A DNA stretch of 47,170 nt from CAZDAW01 sp964503685 (GTDB lineage Bacteria > Chloroflexota > Anaerolineae > Anaerolineales > Anaerolineaceae), in assembly GCA_964503685.1 (NCBI GenBank), contig CAZDAW010000015.1:1-47170 (forward strand), written 5' to 3'. The number at the start of each line of letters is the position of its first letter. Position 1 is the first letter of the stretch. Position numbers and translations under genes: made by a program. This document shows positions 24,736 through 33,781 of this stretch, piece by piece. Below the pieces are notes generated by a model that worked only from the letters and a program-made list of their open reading frames with translations, made no database searches and was not told where the DNA came from.

Positions 24736-26124
24736 ATGAACGTTGCGACTTTATCTCAATGGCAATTTGCCATCACATCAATATATCACTTCTTTTTTGT
24801 TCCACTAACGCTCGGCTTGTCTCTTCTGATTGCAATTATGGAAAGCATCTATGTACGAACCGGCAACGAAATCTATAGACAGATGACAAAATTTTGGGGT
24901 AATTTATTTTTGATCAATTTTGCTATGGGCGTCGTCACCGGGATCGTTCAGGAATTCCAGTTTGGCATGAATTGGGCGAACTACTCTCGCTTCGTGGGCG
25001 ACATTTTTGGCGCACCTCTGGCTATTGAGGCGCTTCTCGCTTTCTTCCTCGAATCCACATTCCTTGGCATCTGGATTTTTGGCTGGGATAAACTTGGTAA
25101 AAAGACTCACCTGGCAGCCATCTGGGTGGTGGCTATAGCTTCTACATTATCTGCTTTATGGATTCTGATTGCCAACTCATTCATGCAGCAGCCGCCGGCT
25201 GCAAGTTACGCCATCGAGAATGGGCGGGCCGTGATGAAAGATTTCATTGCCTTAATAATGAATGCAAACCTTTTCGTGCAGTTTCCTCATACGGTATTAT
25301 CGGGGATGGTTACTGGTGGGTTTTTCGTTCTTGGAATCAGCGCATATCATCTTTTTAGAAAGCACAATGTCGACCTGTTTGTCAGATCCTTTAAAATTGC
25401 AGCTATATTTGGTTTAATCGCCATTTTTCTGGAAATTGGCGCGGGACATGCCCAGGCGCAGCACATGATTCGTACACAGCCGATGAAGATGGCGGCTGCA
25501 GAAGCACTTTGGGAAACAGAAGACCCGGCCTCATTCTCGTTATTCACGATTGTCAACCAGGAGAAAATGAATGACCCCGACGAACGCGATATCGTCAGTA
25601 TTCGCATACCCGGCTTTACAAGTTTTCTGGCTTATAATCGTTTCTCCGGACCGGTAAAAGGCATCATCAATCTTCAGGAGGAGTACGAGACAAAATATGG
25701 ACCGGACAATTATGTCCCGTCTATAATCATCAATTATTGGACTTTCCGAATCATGGTCGGTTTGGGCTTTTTGATGCTTCTCCTGGCAATGATTGCAGTT
25801 TACTTTTCTGTTCGTAAGAGGGTTGATAAACTTAACCTGTTTTTGAAATTCTTGCCCTTCGCTATTGCGTTTCCTTACCTGGCCAACACGGCGGGTTGGT
25901 TGTTGACCGAAATGGGACGCCAACCCTGGATTGTCTTTGGGTTGATGAAGACCACCGATGCTGTTTCTCCAACGCTTACCCCGGCCATGGTTTGGACGTC
26001 GCTGATCGCTTTTACGCTGATTTATGGAGCTTTGATGATTGTGGATGTTTACCTGTTAGTCAGATATGCCCAGGCGGGTTCAGTAGAAGAGGGCGAATTT
26101 ATGCCATCAGAAGCAGGGATTTAA
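24736..26124 (+). CDS. cydA: Cytochrome bd quinol oxidase subunit I
   Basis: A 462-residue polytopic membrane protein. Heme ligands and landmark residues are visible: H18 (YHFFFVPLTLG), the acidic channel residues E99 (AIEALLAFFLEST) and E106, H185 (QFPHTVLSG) and the GRQPW motif (TEMGRQPWIV). The quinol loop is of the short type, judged from the total length (E. coli CydA is longer). With CydB it reduces O2 to water at high affinity, so the organism meets or detoxifies low oxygen. It is the first gene of cydABDC; ATG 24736 follows AAGGAGAGG. Confidence 0.96.
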   Translation: MNVATLSQWQFAITSIYHFFFVPLTLGLSLLIAIMESIYVRTGNEIYRQMTKFWGNLFLINFAMGVVTGIVQEFQFGMNWANYSRFVGDIFGAPLAIEALLAFFLESTFLGIWIFGWDKLGKKTHLAAIWVVAIASTLSALWILIANSFMQQPPAASYAIENGRAVMKDFIALIMNANLFVQFPHTVLSGMVTGGFFVLGISAYHLFRKHNVDLFVRSFKIAAIFGLIAIFLEIGAGHAQAQHMIRTQPMKMAAAEALWETEDPASFSLFTIVNQEKMNDPDERDIVSIRIPGFTSFLAYNRFSGPVKGIINLQEEYETKYGPDNYVPSIIINYWTFRIMVGLGFLMLLLAMIAVYFSVRKRVDKLNLFLKFLPFAIAFPYLANTAGWLLTEMGRQPWIVFGLMKTTDAVSPTLTPAMVWTSLIAFTLIYGALMIVDVYLLVRYAQAGSVEEGEFMPSEAGI

Positions 26125-26140
26125 TCAGAGGAGTACTGTC

Positions 26141-27151
26141 ATGAATCTCAATATCATCTGGTTTGTCTTGATCGCTATTTTGTATGTGGGTTATTTTGTC
26201 CTGGAAGGCTTCGATTTTGGGGTTGGAATTCTCCTGCCGTTTCTGGGTACCGATGATGCTAAACGCCGGGTTATCATCAACACGATTGGCCCACACTGGG
26301 ACGGCAATGAAGTATGGCTCATCACTGCTGGCGGCGCGATGTTCGCGGCTTTCCCTCACTGGTATGCGACGTTATTCAGTGGGTTCTATCTTCCTCTGTT
26401 GATCCTGTTGCTTGCCTTGATTATCCGCGGGGTGGCTTTTGAATTTCGCGGTAAAGACGACAATCCCAAATGGCGAAACGCCTGGGATTGGGCAATTTTT
26501 ATTGGAAGCGTCGTCCCAGCTTTCTTGTGGGGGGTCGCTTTTGCCAATATGGTTAAAGGGGTTCCGATCGATGCCAGCATGAATTATGTGGGCGGTTTCT
26601 GGAATTTGCTGAATCCTTATGCCCTGATCGGTGGAGTTGGCACTCTGTTGTTGTTTACATTTCATGGAACTGTTTACCTTTGTCTGAAAACAACCGGTGT
26701 ACTTTATGGAAAGGCGCGCCGGATGGTCTCTAATGTGTGGGTTTGGGCATTTGTGTTTGCGGTGATCTTCCAGGCAGCAACCATTTTCTATACGGATATC
26801 ATGTCGAAACCGGGTTTAATTCTGGTTTCTATTCTTGCCGTACTGGCTGTTGTGGTCGCTTATTTGTTTGTCCGGGCCAGACATAACGGTCTGGCATTTT
26901 TGTTGACTGCATTCGCTATTGTTTTGATGGCAGCTCAGCAATTCCTGATTTTATTCCCGCGCCTGATGGTTTCCAGCCTGAATCCGGAATGGAGCCTGAC
27001 AATAATGAACGCAGCTTCTGGACCGACCACGCTTTCGATCATGTCGATCGTCGCGCTCATTTTTGTGCCAATTGTGTTGATTTATCAGGGTTGGACGTAC
27101 TGGGTTTTCCGCAAGCGGTTAACTGAGAGACCGGATGCATTGATCTATTGA
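26141..27151 (+). CDS. cydB: Cytochrome bd quinol oxidase subunit II
   Basis: A 336-residue membrane protein with about nine hydrophobic segments and the CydB hallmarks: YVLEGFDFGVGILLPF near the N-terminus (read here as FVLEGFDFGVGILLPF), GPHWDGNEVWLITAGGAMFAAFP, and RGVAFEFRGK. It partners CydA in the bd oxidase. It begins 16 bases after the cydA stop, behind a GAGGAG ribosome binding site. A hairpin separates it from cydD. Confidence 0.96.
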   Translation: MNLNIIWFVLIAILYVGYFVLEGFDFGVGILLPFLGTDDAKRRVIINTIGPHWDGNEVWLITAGGAMFAAFPHWYATLFSGFYLPLLILLLALIIRGVAFEFRGKDDNPKWRNAWDWAIFIGSVVPAFLWGVAFANMVKGVPIDASMNYVGGFWNLLNPYALIGGVGTLLLFTFHGTVYLCLKTTGVLYGKARRMVSNVWVWAFVFAVIFQAATIFYTDIMSKPGLILVSILAVLAVVVAYLFVRARHNGLAFLLTAFAIVLMAAQQFLILFPRLMVSSLNPEWSLTIMNAASGPTTLSIMSIVALIFVPIVLIYQGWTYWVFRKRLTERPDALIY

Positions 27152-27205
27152 TTGTTTTATCAGGGTAAGCTCAATTACCGGCAAATATATATTTCATTTA
27201 GTATC

Positions 27206-27233
27206 CAGGACGTGAAACAAATTTCCCGTCCTG
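27206..27233 (+). other. Intercistronic hairpin between cydB and cydD
   Basis: CAGGACG (27206-27212) pairs with CGTCCTG (27227-27233), with an inner GAAA/TTTC extension after one mismatch. No T-run follows, so it is more likely an RNA-processing or mRNA-stability element than a terminator. It resembles a Rex site only weakly. Confidence 0.45.
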
Positions 27234-27249
27234 AATATATTTACAGAAA

Positions 27250-29010
27250 ATGAGAGACGCGATAAGTCCTATGAATCTGGATAAGCGCCTGATTCAAAAT
27301 GCTGCGGCAGGAAAAGTCCCCTTTTATCTTACCATAGGCTTCAGTCTGGTAAATGGCGTTCTGATTATTGCACAGGCGTGGTTGTTGAGCCGGGTGATCA
27401 ATTCGGTTTTCCTTGCAGGTTATTCTCTTTCAGATGTAATGTGCATGATGTTTATCCTGCTTGCGGTGATTTTGTTCAGGGCCGCGGCGGTTATAGGCGG
27501 GGAAACTTCAGCCAGTTATGCAGCCATTAAGATTAAAACTGATCTGCGCGAGCAGCTTTTTGCACACATACGGGCGCTCGGGCCTGCAAATATTCAAAAT
27601 GAGCAGACGGGTGAATTGTCACTGAATGCGGTGGAAGGGATTGAAAACCTGGAGGCTTACTTCAGCCAGTATCTCCCCCAACTCATTCTGGCTGCCTTGC
27701 TGCCCCTGATTATTCTCCTCATCGTTTTTCCTATTGATTGGCTATCTGGCGTCGTCTTGTTAGTGACTGCACCCTTAATGCCTTTGTTGATGATGCTCAT
27801 TGGCGATGCCGCCCAGAGCTTAACCAACAAACAGTATGGCGCTCTCAGTCGTTTGAGCGGATATTTTCTTGATACCTTGCAGGGCCTGACCACCCTCAAA
27901 ATGCTGGGGCAGAGTCGGGCTCAGGTAGCTCGAATTGAAAAGGTCAGTGAAGATTATAAACAAACTACATTGAAAGTTTTGCGGGTTACCTTCTTGTCAG
28001 CTCTGGTGTTGGAATGGCTGGCGACGATCAGTACGGCGATTGTGGCGGTTGAAATTGGCATCCGCTTGCTCTACAGTCGTATGCCGTTTGAACAGGCGCT
28101 ATTTATCCTCATCCTTGCCCCCGAATTTTATATGCCGCTGCGCATGCTCGGCATGCGTTTTCACGCTGGTATGTCGGGCGTTTCAGCCGCGAAAAGGATA
28201 TTTGAGATTCTGGCAATTCCTGTTCCTGTCCAGCCTTCTCAGATGTCAGGTATCGAACCTGGCGAGTCAAAATACGACATAATTTTTAAGGAGGTTCATT
28301 TTACTTATCCAAACAGGTCTCACTCAGCTTTGAACGGGGTATCTTTCCGGATAAATGCTGGTCAAAAAACGGCTCTTGTTGGTGCCAGCGGTTCAGGAAA
28401 GAGTACAGTCGCCTATCTGTTGCTACGCTTTATTTATCCTTCTTCAGGCCAGATTTTGATTGGCAATTACCCTTTAGAGGCGTTTCGCCTCGGCGCCTGG
28501 CGCGAACAAATTGCCTGGGTTTCACAGACGCCTTATCTTTTTCATGACACATTGGCTGCGAATATTCGTCTGGCCAGGCCTCAAGCAACCGAAGCGGAAA
28601 TTTTTCGGGCAGCTGCTTTGGCGCATCTGGATGAATTTGTCCAATTATTACCACGCGGTTATGATACGATCATTGGCGAACAGGGCGCCCGTTTAAGCGG
28701 CGGGCAGGCGCAACGCCTGGCTTTAGCACGTGCATTTCTAAAAGATTCCCCTTTTTTGATTCTGGATGAGCCGACTTCGTCTTTTGATCCCACAAATGAA
28801 ATGCTGTTCCAGGATTCGGTCAATGAATTAGCGCAGGGGCGGACGGTTCTGACAATTGCTCACCGTTTGAATACCGTCTATCAGGCAGATCAGATTATTG
28901 TTCTCTCTAATGGTAAAGTGGTTGAAGCAGGGAATCATCAGCATCTGTTGGAGCAAAGAGGTGCATATTTTCGGCTGGTTAATACTTGTGAGAGGGAATC
29001 ATGCGTGTGA
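27250..29010 (+). CDS. cydD: Thiol-reductant ABC exporter subunit CydD
   Basis: A 586-residue ABC half-transporter with six membrane helices (about 20-310) and a C-terminal ATPase: Walker A GASGSGKST, signature LSGGQAQRLALARA and Walker B FLILDEPTSSFDP. The membrane domain contains the ADP-type exporter segment LSRLSGYFLDTLQGLTTLKMLGQS typical of CydD. With CydC it exports glutathione/cysteine-type reductant (or, in newer work, moves heme), which is needed to assemble cytochrome bd. A second in-frame ATG at 27271 gives the common beginning MNLDKRL and may be the true start. It overlaps cydC by 10 bases. Confidence 0.93.
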   Translation: MRDAISPMNLDKRLIQNAAAGKVPFYLTIGFSLVNGVLIIAQAWLLSRVINSVFLAGYSLSDVMCMMFILLAVILFRAAAVIGGETSASYAAIKIKTDLREQLFAHIRALGPANIQNEQTGELSLNAVEGIENLEAYFSQYLPQLILAALLPLIILLIVFPIDWLSGVVLLVTAPLMPLLMMLIGDAAQSLTNKQYGALSRLSGYFLDTLQGLTTLKMLGQSRAQVARIEKVSEDYKQTTLKVLRVTFLSALVLEWLATISTAIVAVEIGIRLLYSRMPFEQALFILILAPEFYMPLRMLGMRFHAGMSGVSAAKRIFEILAIPVPVQPSQMSGIEPGESKYDIIFKEVHFTYPNRSHSALNGVSFRINAGQKTALVGASGSGKSTVAYLLLRFIYPSSGQILIGNYPLEAFRLGAWREQIAWVSQTPYLFHDTLAANIRLARPQATEAEIFRAAALAHLDEFVQLLPRGYDTIIGEQGARLSGGQAQRLALARAFLKDSPFLILDEPTSSFDPTNEMLFQDSVNELAQGRTVLTIAHRLNTVYQADQIIVLSNGKVVEAGNHQHLLEQRGAYFRLVNTCERESCV

Positions 29011-30746
29011 TGATCCGTTTGCTTGGTTTTTTAAGACCGTACATTGGCTGGGTGATTCTTTCTGTTTTATTTGGCAGTCTGACGGTTTCAAGCGGCATTG
29101 GGTTATTGGCAACCTCTGCATATCTGATCTCCTGCGCCGCCTTACATCCTTCGATTGCTGCGCTTCAGGTAGCAATTGTTGGGGTGCGTTTCTTTGGACT
29201 CGCCCGCGGCTTCTTCCGCTATCTGGAACGATACGTTTCACATCTGGTTAACTTCAGTTTATTGGCGCAGCTTCGCACCTGGTTCTATCGGGCAATCGAA
29301 CCACTGGCTCCTGCCCGTTTGCTGGATTATCGCGGCGGCGATTTATTGGGCCGCGCTGTAGGGGATATCGACGCCCTGGAAAATTTTTATGTGCGGGTTG
29401 TTTCGCCCCTTGCAGTAGCCGGGTTGACCGTTTTGGGTATATGGCTGTTTTTTGGCCGCTTCAATTTTACATTGGCAGGCGTGCTTTTATCTTTTTTGTT
29501 ATTGACCGGTGTTGGATTACCTGTTTTGGTGCACAGATTGAGTCATTGCCCTGGCAAAGATATTGTTCTCACGCGATCACAGTTGCGGGCAGATCTGGTC
29601 GATGGTATTCAGGGATTAGATACTTTATTGATCTATAATCAGGATACTGCCTGGCAAGAGAAAATTCACACAGAGGGAATAATGTTTGCACACCTCCAAA
29701 AGAAGATGGGCAGGATTAACGGTTTTCAGGCGGCATCAGGTAATCTGCTCACCAATCTTTCTGTGTGGGTTATTTTATTTATTGCTATAAACCTGGTCAA
29801 CGCGGGGCAGCTGGATGGTGTATATTTGAGTGTTCTTGCTCTGGCAGCGATGGCCAGTTTTGAAGCCGTTTTACCGCTTTCACAGGCGGCTCAGTACCTT
29901 GAAACGGGCCTGCAATCTGCCTGCCGTTTGTTTGAGTTGGCCGACGCTCAACCTGCAGTCTCTGATGCTCAATCGTCTTACCCTGCGCCGCAAAAATTTG
30001 ATATTGTGGTCAGAGATCTATCCTTCAGTTATACACAAAACGGCCCTTTGATTCTTGATCACATTAATTTTTCACTGTCCCGGGGAAAAACTCTGGCGAT
30101 TGTCGGGCCAAGCGGGGCAGGGAAAACGACGTTAATCAATTTGCTGTTGCGTTTTTGGGATTATTCGGAAGGGCAAATCCTTTTAGATCAAAAAGATTTG
30201 CGCCATTATGCGCAAGATGATGTGCGTCGATCAATAATGGTGATTTCTCAAACTACTTATCTGTTCAACAACACCATCAGACAAAATTTATTACTTGCCC
30301 AGCCGCAAGCCAGCCAGTCGCAAATAGAGGCTGCATGCGTGGTTGCTCATATTGATCAATTCATCCGATCGTTGCCAGAAGGGTATGATACCTGGATCGG
30401 CGAGCATGGACGCCAGTTGAGCGGCGGCGAACGCCAGCGACTGGCGATTGCTCGCGCTGTTCTTAAAGATGCTCCGATTTTGATTCTGGATGAACCTACC
30501 GCAAATCTGGATGCGCTTACCGAGTTGGATGTGATCCATTCGTTGCAGTCTTTGGCAAAGAATCGGGCCGTGTTGTGGGCGACTCATCGGCTGGTTGAAA
30601 TGGAACATGTCGATGAGATACTGGTTCTTGATCGGGGACAGATTGTCGAGAACGGCAGCCATGCCGGGTTGATTAGAGAAAGGGGGCTTTATCAGCGAAT
30701 GTGGCAACTACAGCAGCGGATTTTGTCAGTGGGCATACAAGAGTAA
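29001..30746 (+). CDS. cydC: Thiol-reductant ABC exporter subunit CydC
   Basis: A 581-residue ABC half-transporter. The membrane domain has the CydC-like GIGLLATSAYLIS and FFGLARGFFRYLERYVSH segments. The ATPase domain has Walker A GPSGAGKTT, signature LSGGERQRLAIARA and Walker B ILILDEPTANLDA. It forms a heterodimer with CydD. The start lies within the last codons of cydD (10-base overlap), which favours balanced production. It ends the cyd operon; no strong terminator is seen after it, only a 6-bp stem at 30808-30826. Confidence 0.94.
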   Translation: MRVMIRLLGFLRPYIGWVILSVLFGSLTVSSGIGLLATSAYLISCAALHPSIAALQVAIVGVRFFGLARGFFRYLERYVSHLVNFSLLAQLRTWFYRAIEPLAPARLLDYRGGDLLGRAVGDIDALENFYVRVVSPLAVAGLTVLGIWLFFGRFNFTLAGVLLSFLLLTGVGLPVLVHRLSHCPGKDIVLTRSQLRADLVDGIQGLDTLLIYNQDTAWQEKIHTEGIMFAHLQKKMGRINGFQAASGNLLTNLSVWVILFIAINLVNAGQLDGVYLSVLALAAMASFEAVLPLSQAAQYLETGLQSACRLFELADAQPAVSDAQSSYPAPQKFDIVVRDLSFSYTQNGPLILDHINFSLSRGKTLAIVGPSGAGKTTLINLLLRFWDYSEGQILLDQKDLRHYAQDDVRRSIMVISQTTYLFNNTIRQNLLLAQPQASQSQIEAACVVAHIDQFIRSLPEGYDTWIGEHGRQLSGGERQRLAIARAVLKDAPILILDEPTANLDALTELDVIHSLQSLAKNRAVLWATHRLVEMEHVDEILVLDRGQIVENGSHAGLIRERGLYQRMWQLQQRILSVGIQE

Positions 30747-30853
30747 AAAGACAATATTTATCTTGATGCATCAGGCATATTTACTGAAGGCGCGGGAACA
30801 AATCTTGAGGTTTGGCGTTTAAACCTTAGAGTGATATAGCCCAGGAGGTTGCC

Positions 30854-33220
30854 ATGCGTCAGAAATTGTTGATTTCCTTTGTATTCTTATCAATTGTCAG
30901 TCTGTTCATAACCACGCCTGCTCTGGCGGATGGGATCATCATTCCTGATCCGATCATCTGCAGGAATCCTCCCTGTTCACCTGTTCCTGAAACAATGGCG
31001 CAGCTTGCCATTAAATATCACCATGTGGAAGTGACCATTAAAGACCAGGTTGCTGTAACCCATGTGGATCAGGTTTTTTATAATCCGAATGATTGGTCTA
31101 TAGAGGGGACTTATATATTTCCCTTACCACTGGATGCCGCAGTGAGTGGATTTACACTCTGGGTGGATGGGACGGCGGTTGAAGGGAAGATCTTAGGCGC
31201 TGAAGAAGCCCGCCAGACTTATGAGGGAATTGTTCGTGATCTGCGCGACCCGGCATTATTGGAGTATAGTGGGCGGGGCGCCGTTCAGGCGCGAATTTTC
31301 CCGATTCCTCCAGAGGGGGAACGCCGGGTTGAACTGGAATATTCCCAGGTGTTAACTGCCGAGAATGGACTTGTGCGCTATGTTTACCCGCTTAATACTG
31401 AAAAGTTTTCTGCGTTGCCGCTGGAAAGCGTCAGCGTGAGTGTCGATGTTAGCGCTGCCCAGTCGATTCGCGCCATCTATTCTCCGACTCATACAATTTC
31501 AACTGATCGTTTGGGTCCAGATCACTTCAGGGCTGGTTATGAAGCGAAAGAAGTTCTCCCGGACACTGATTTTGCGCTATATTATTCACTGGGTGAAAGT
31601 GAAGCTTTCCACACACTTTCCTATCGCGACCCGGCTGATCCTGCTGGTGAAGATGGTTTTTTCTTATTACTGTTAGCTCCTCACCCGGAAGTGGCAACAA
31701 ATCCGGTTCCTAAGGATGTTCTTCTCGTGCTGGATCATTCCGGCAGTATGGATGGGGAGAAAATCCAACAGGCGAAGGAAGCCTTGCAATATGTCCTTGA
31801 GCATCTCAATCCGGATGACCGCTTCAATGTGATCGCTTTCAGTACGGGTATCCAGACGTATGCTTCAAAGCTGCGATCTTCAACAGAAGCCAGGGAAGCT
31901 ATTGCCTGGGTAGATCGAATCTACGCAGAAGGTAGCACTGATATTAATCGCGCCCTTTTGGAGGCTGCTGCAATGGCCGAACGTGAGCGCCCAACTTATC
32001 TCATCTTTTTAACAGATGGCCTGCCTACTGACGGTGAAATCGAGACGGATAAAATCCTGAAAAATTTCGTTCAATCTGCGCCGGATAATCTGCGTCTGTT
32101 TGCCTTTGGTGTTGGTTACGATGTGGATACACAATTACTCGATACGCTTGCCCAGGAACAACACGGTGCAACCACGTATGTTCACCCTGAAGAAAATATT
32201 GATGAGATCCTTTCGAGCTTTTATGCCAGGATCAGTACTCCGGTTTTGACTGATCTGAAACTTGATTTTGATGATCTGGCAACTTATGATGTGTATCCCG
32301 ATCCGTTGCCTGATCTTTTTGTGGGATCGCAAATTGTCGTCGTGGGTCGGTACCGCAAGGGTGGGGTAAACACGGTAACCTTGAGCGGGGACGTCAATGG
32401 GAAACGCCAGGTTTTCCGCTATTCAGAGCAGAAATTTGTCACGGATAGCCGCTCTTTGAGTGATGCACAACCTGCTCTGCCGCGCCTCTGGGCGACTCGC
32501 AAGATTGGTCATTTACTGAATAAAATCCGTTTACGCGGTTCTGATGCTGAGATGATTGATCAGATTGTTAAACTGAGCATTCGTTTTGGCATTGTCACGC
32601 CTTATACATCTTATCTGGTTACAGAACCGATGCCCCTTGGCGTTGAAGAGCAGGAGCGAATCGCTCAGGATCAGTATAACGAGATGCTGGCTATGCCCAC
32701 TGCCATGCCGATGGGTCAGGGGGCTGTTCAGCAGGCTGAGAGTGAGCAGAAAATTGCCGGTGCTGAAGCGCCCTCGGCGCCGCCGGTTGAAGCGAAAGAT
32801 ATTGTCAGGGTGGTTGGGTCGCGTACATTTGTCTTTTCGAACGGTGTTTGGGTGGATACCCGTTTTGACCCTCAAACCATGCAAACTACAAAGGTTGCAT
32901 TTCTCTCTGATGATTATTTTGAATTGACAAAGGCTATACCAGAACTTTCGCCTGCATTTGCGCTGGGTAAAAACGTTATAGTTCTGGCGAATGGCGGCGC
33001 TTATGAAGTCGTTAATTCGGATGTATCCACCCGGCCAATTAACATGCCGCCGACCTTGCCTCCCTCAACGGATGAGCCAGAGATGGAATTGCCAATCGTA
33101 ACGCCATTAGATAATGATCAACCTGTTCAATCTAAGAACGAGAGGCCTGTCAGTGCGACCTGCCTGGGTGGATTATTGCCGCTTGGATTGGTGTTCATCT
33201 TATTGCGCCGCCGTCAATAA
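30854..33220 (+). CDS. Secreted VIT and VWA domain protein with C-terminal membrane anchor
   Basis: A 788-residue protein. A signal peptide ends near PALA-D (25/26). A VIT domain (about 45-175) is followed by a von Willebrand A domain (about 288-465) with the MIDAS motif DHSGSM (294-299). This is the architecture of inter-alpha-trypsin inhibitor heavy-chain-like bacterial proteins, which bind ligands through metal. The C-terminus has a Pro/Thr/Glu-rich spacer, then Cys-Leu-Gly-Gly, a hydrophobic segment and RRRQ, which looks like a surface-sorting tail. GGAGG lies before ATG 30854. The gene is monocistronic, ending at the hairpin 33261-33294. The biological ligand is unknown. Confidence 0.88.
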   Translation: MRQKLLISFVFLSIVSLFITTPALADGIIIPDPIICRNPPCSPVPETMAQLAIKYHHVEVTIKDQVAVTHVDQVFYNPNDWSIEGTYIFPLPLDAAVSGFTLWVDGTAVEGKILGAEEARQTYEGIVRDLRDPALLEYSGRGAVQARIFPIPPEGERRVELEYSQVLTAENGLVRYVYPLNTEKFSALPLESVSVSVDVSAAQSIRAIYSPTHTISTDRLGPDHFRAGYEAKEVLPDTDFALYYSLGESEAFHTLSYRDPADPAGEDGFFLLLLAPHPEVATNPVPKDVLLVLDHSGSMDGEKIQQAKEALQYVLEHLNPDDRFNVIAFSTGIQTYASKLRSSTEAREAIAWVDRIYAEGSTDINRALLEAAAMAERERPTYLIFLTDGLPTDGEIETDKILKNFVQSAPDNLRLFAFGVGYDVDTQLLDTLAQEQHGATTYVHPEENIDEILSSFYARISTPVLTDLKLDFDDLATYDVYPDPLPDLFVGSQIVVVGRYRKGGVNTVTLSGDVNGKRQVFRYSEQKFVTDSRSLSDAQPALPRLWATRKIGHLLNKIRLRGSDAEMIDQIVKLSIRFGIVTPYTSYLVTEPMPLGVEEQERIAQDQYNEMLAMPTAMPMGQGAVQQAESEQKIAGAEAPSAPPVEAKDIVRVVGSRTFVFSNGVWVDTRFDPQTMQTTKVAFLSDDYFELTKAIPELSPAFALGKNVIVLANGGAYEVVNSDVSTRPINMPPTLPPSTDEPEMELPIVTPLDNDQPVQSKNERPVSATCLGGLLPLGLVFILLRRRQ

Positions 33221-33260
33221 AATTTGGTTAACTTTAATACCATCTTTTGACTATAAAACC

Positions 33261-33294
33261 AAGGCTCCCGCTTCTCAATTGAGATGGGAGCCTT
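33261..33294. terminator. Hairpin terminator between convergent genes
   Basis: AAGGCTCCC (33261-33269) pairs with GGGAGCCTT (33286-33294). The loop itself contains the palindrome TCTCAATTGAGA. T-runs are weak on both sides. It lies 40 bases after the VIT-VWA stop and 31 bases beyond the SWIM gene's stop, so it probably serves both strands. Confidence 0.65.
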
Positions 33295-33325
33295 ATTGAT
33301 ATATTCAGTTATTTTTGGAGCATTC

Positions 33326-33577
33326 TCAGCTTGGATCGGCTTCTATAGGCAATTCGATCATCTGATCCAGAATCATCTCAAGAGCCATTGTGTGACTGCA
33401 GCGTCCGCGGGTTTTGAAGAAGTCGCAATCACAATCCCATACACCGCTTTGAAAGTGGACTGTATGCGGGTTATTCTGCCCATCGAAGGTCACTGTAAAT
33501 GCATCAAATCGGATTCGCTCACGCTCTTGAGCATAGCGTTTTGCCTTATCAATCTTTCCGATCATTCCTGAATCCAT
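33326..33577 (-). CDS. SWIM zinc-finger mini-protein
   Basis: An 83-residue protein made almost entirely of a SWIM zinc finger: CDCDFFKTRGRCSHTMALEM supplies the CxCxnCxH ligands. The preceding strand segment (RIRFDAFTVTFDGQNNPHTVHF) is typical of SWIM-domain N-termini. SWIM domains occur in SNF2/SWI2 helicases, transposases and recombination factors and mediate DNA or protein contact. This stand-alone copy has no catalytic partner in the same gene. ATG 33577 was chosen because AAAGGAGA sits 8 bases before it; the frame extends to 33643 through a hairpin. It lies downstream of the SOS-type 79-aa gene on the same strand. Confidence 0.8.
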   Translation of the reverse strand: MDSGMIGKIDKAKRYAQERERIRFDAFTVTFDGQNNPHTVHFQSGVWDCDCDFFKTRGRCSHTMALEMILDQMIELPIEADPS

Positions 33578-33616
33578 TGCCAATATCTCCTTTCGGGTGG
33601 ATGGTGGATATAGATA

Positions 33617-33652
33617 ATAAAAGGCACGCGCCCACAGACGCATGCCTTTATA
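33617..33652. other. Hairpin upstream of the SWIM gene
   Basis: AAAGGCA (33620-33626) pairs with TGCCTTT (33643-33649), with an inner GCG/CGC extension and flanking ATA/TAT. On the minus strand it is followed by TATTATC, so it may terminate the 79-aa gene's message or form the 5' leader structure of the SWIM message. Confidence 0.5.
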
Positions 33653-33659
33653 TAAACTG

Positions 33660-33689
33660 TTGACTATGTAACGAAAACACTCGCATAAT
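33660..33689 (+). promoter_or_regulatory. Orphan plus-strand promoter-like sequence
   Basis: TTGACT (33660-33665) and CATAAT (33684-33689) are spaced by 18 bases. No plus-strand gene follows; transcription from here would run antisense to the 79-aa gene and its operator. Confidence 0.3.
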
Positions 33690-33781
33690 GTTTATCTTAA
33701 TTGTTCCTGATAACAGTATATCCTGCATCAAGCGGAAAGTCAATTACACAGCCAAATTATCAGATAGTTTTAAGGTTGTGA

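Noticed and set aside
27206..27233. Possible Rex (NADH-sensing) operator between cydB and cydD
   Set aside because: Only GTGAAA and TTTC resemble the Rex consensus; the outer TTGT/ACAA arms are missing and the site lies inside the operon, not at its promoter. Kept only as a hairpin.
33284..33571. Plus-strand frame of about 95 codons opposite the SWIM gene
   Set aside because: It is antisense to the SWIM zinc-finger gene, whose CxCxnCxH motif and ribosome binding site are clear, and it starts inside a terminator hairpin.
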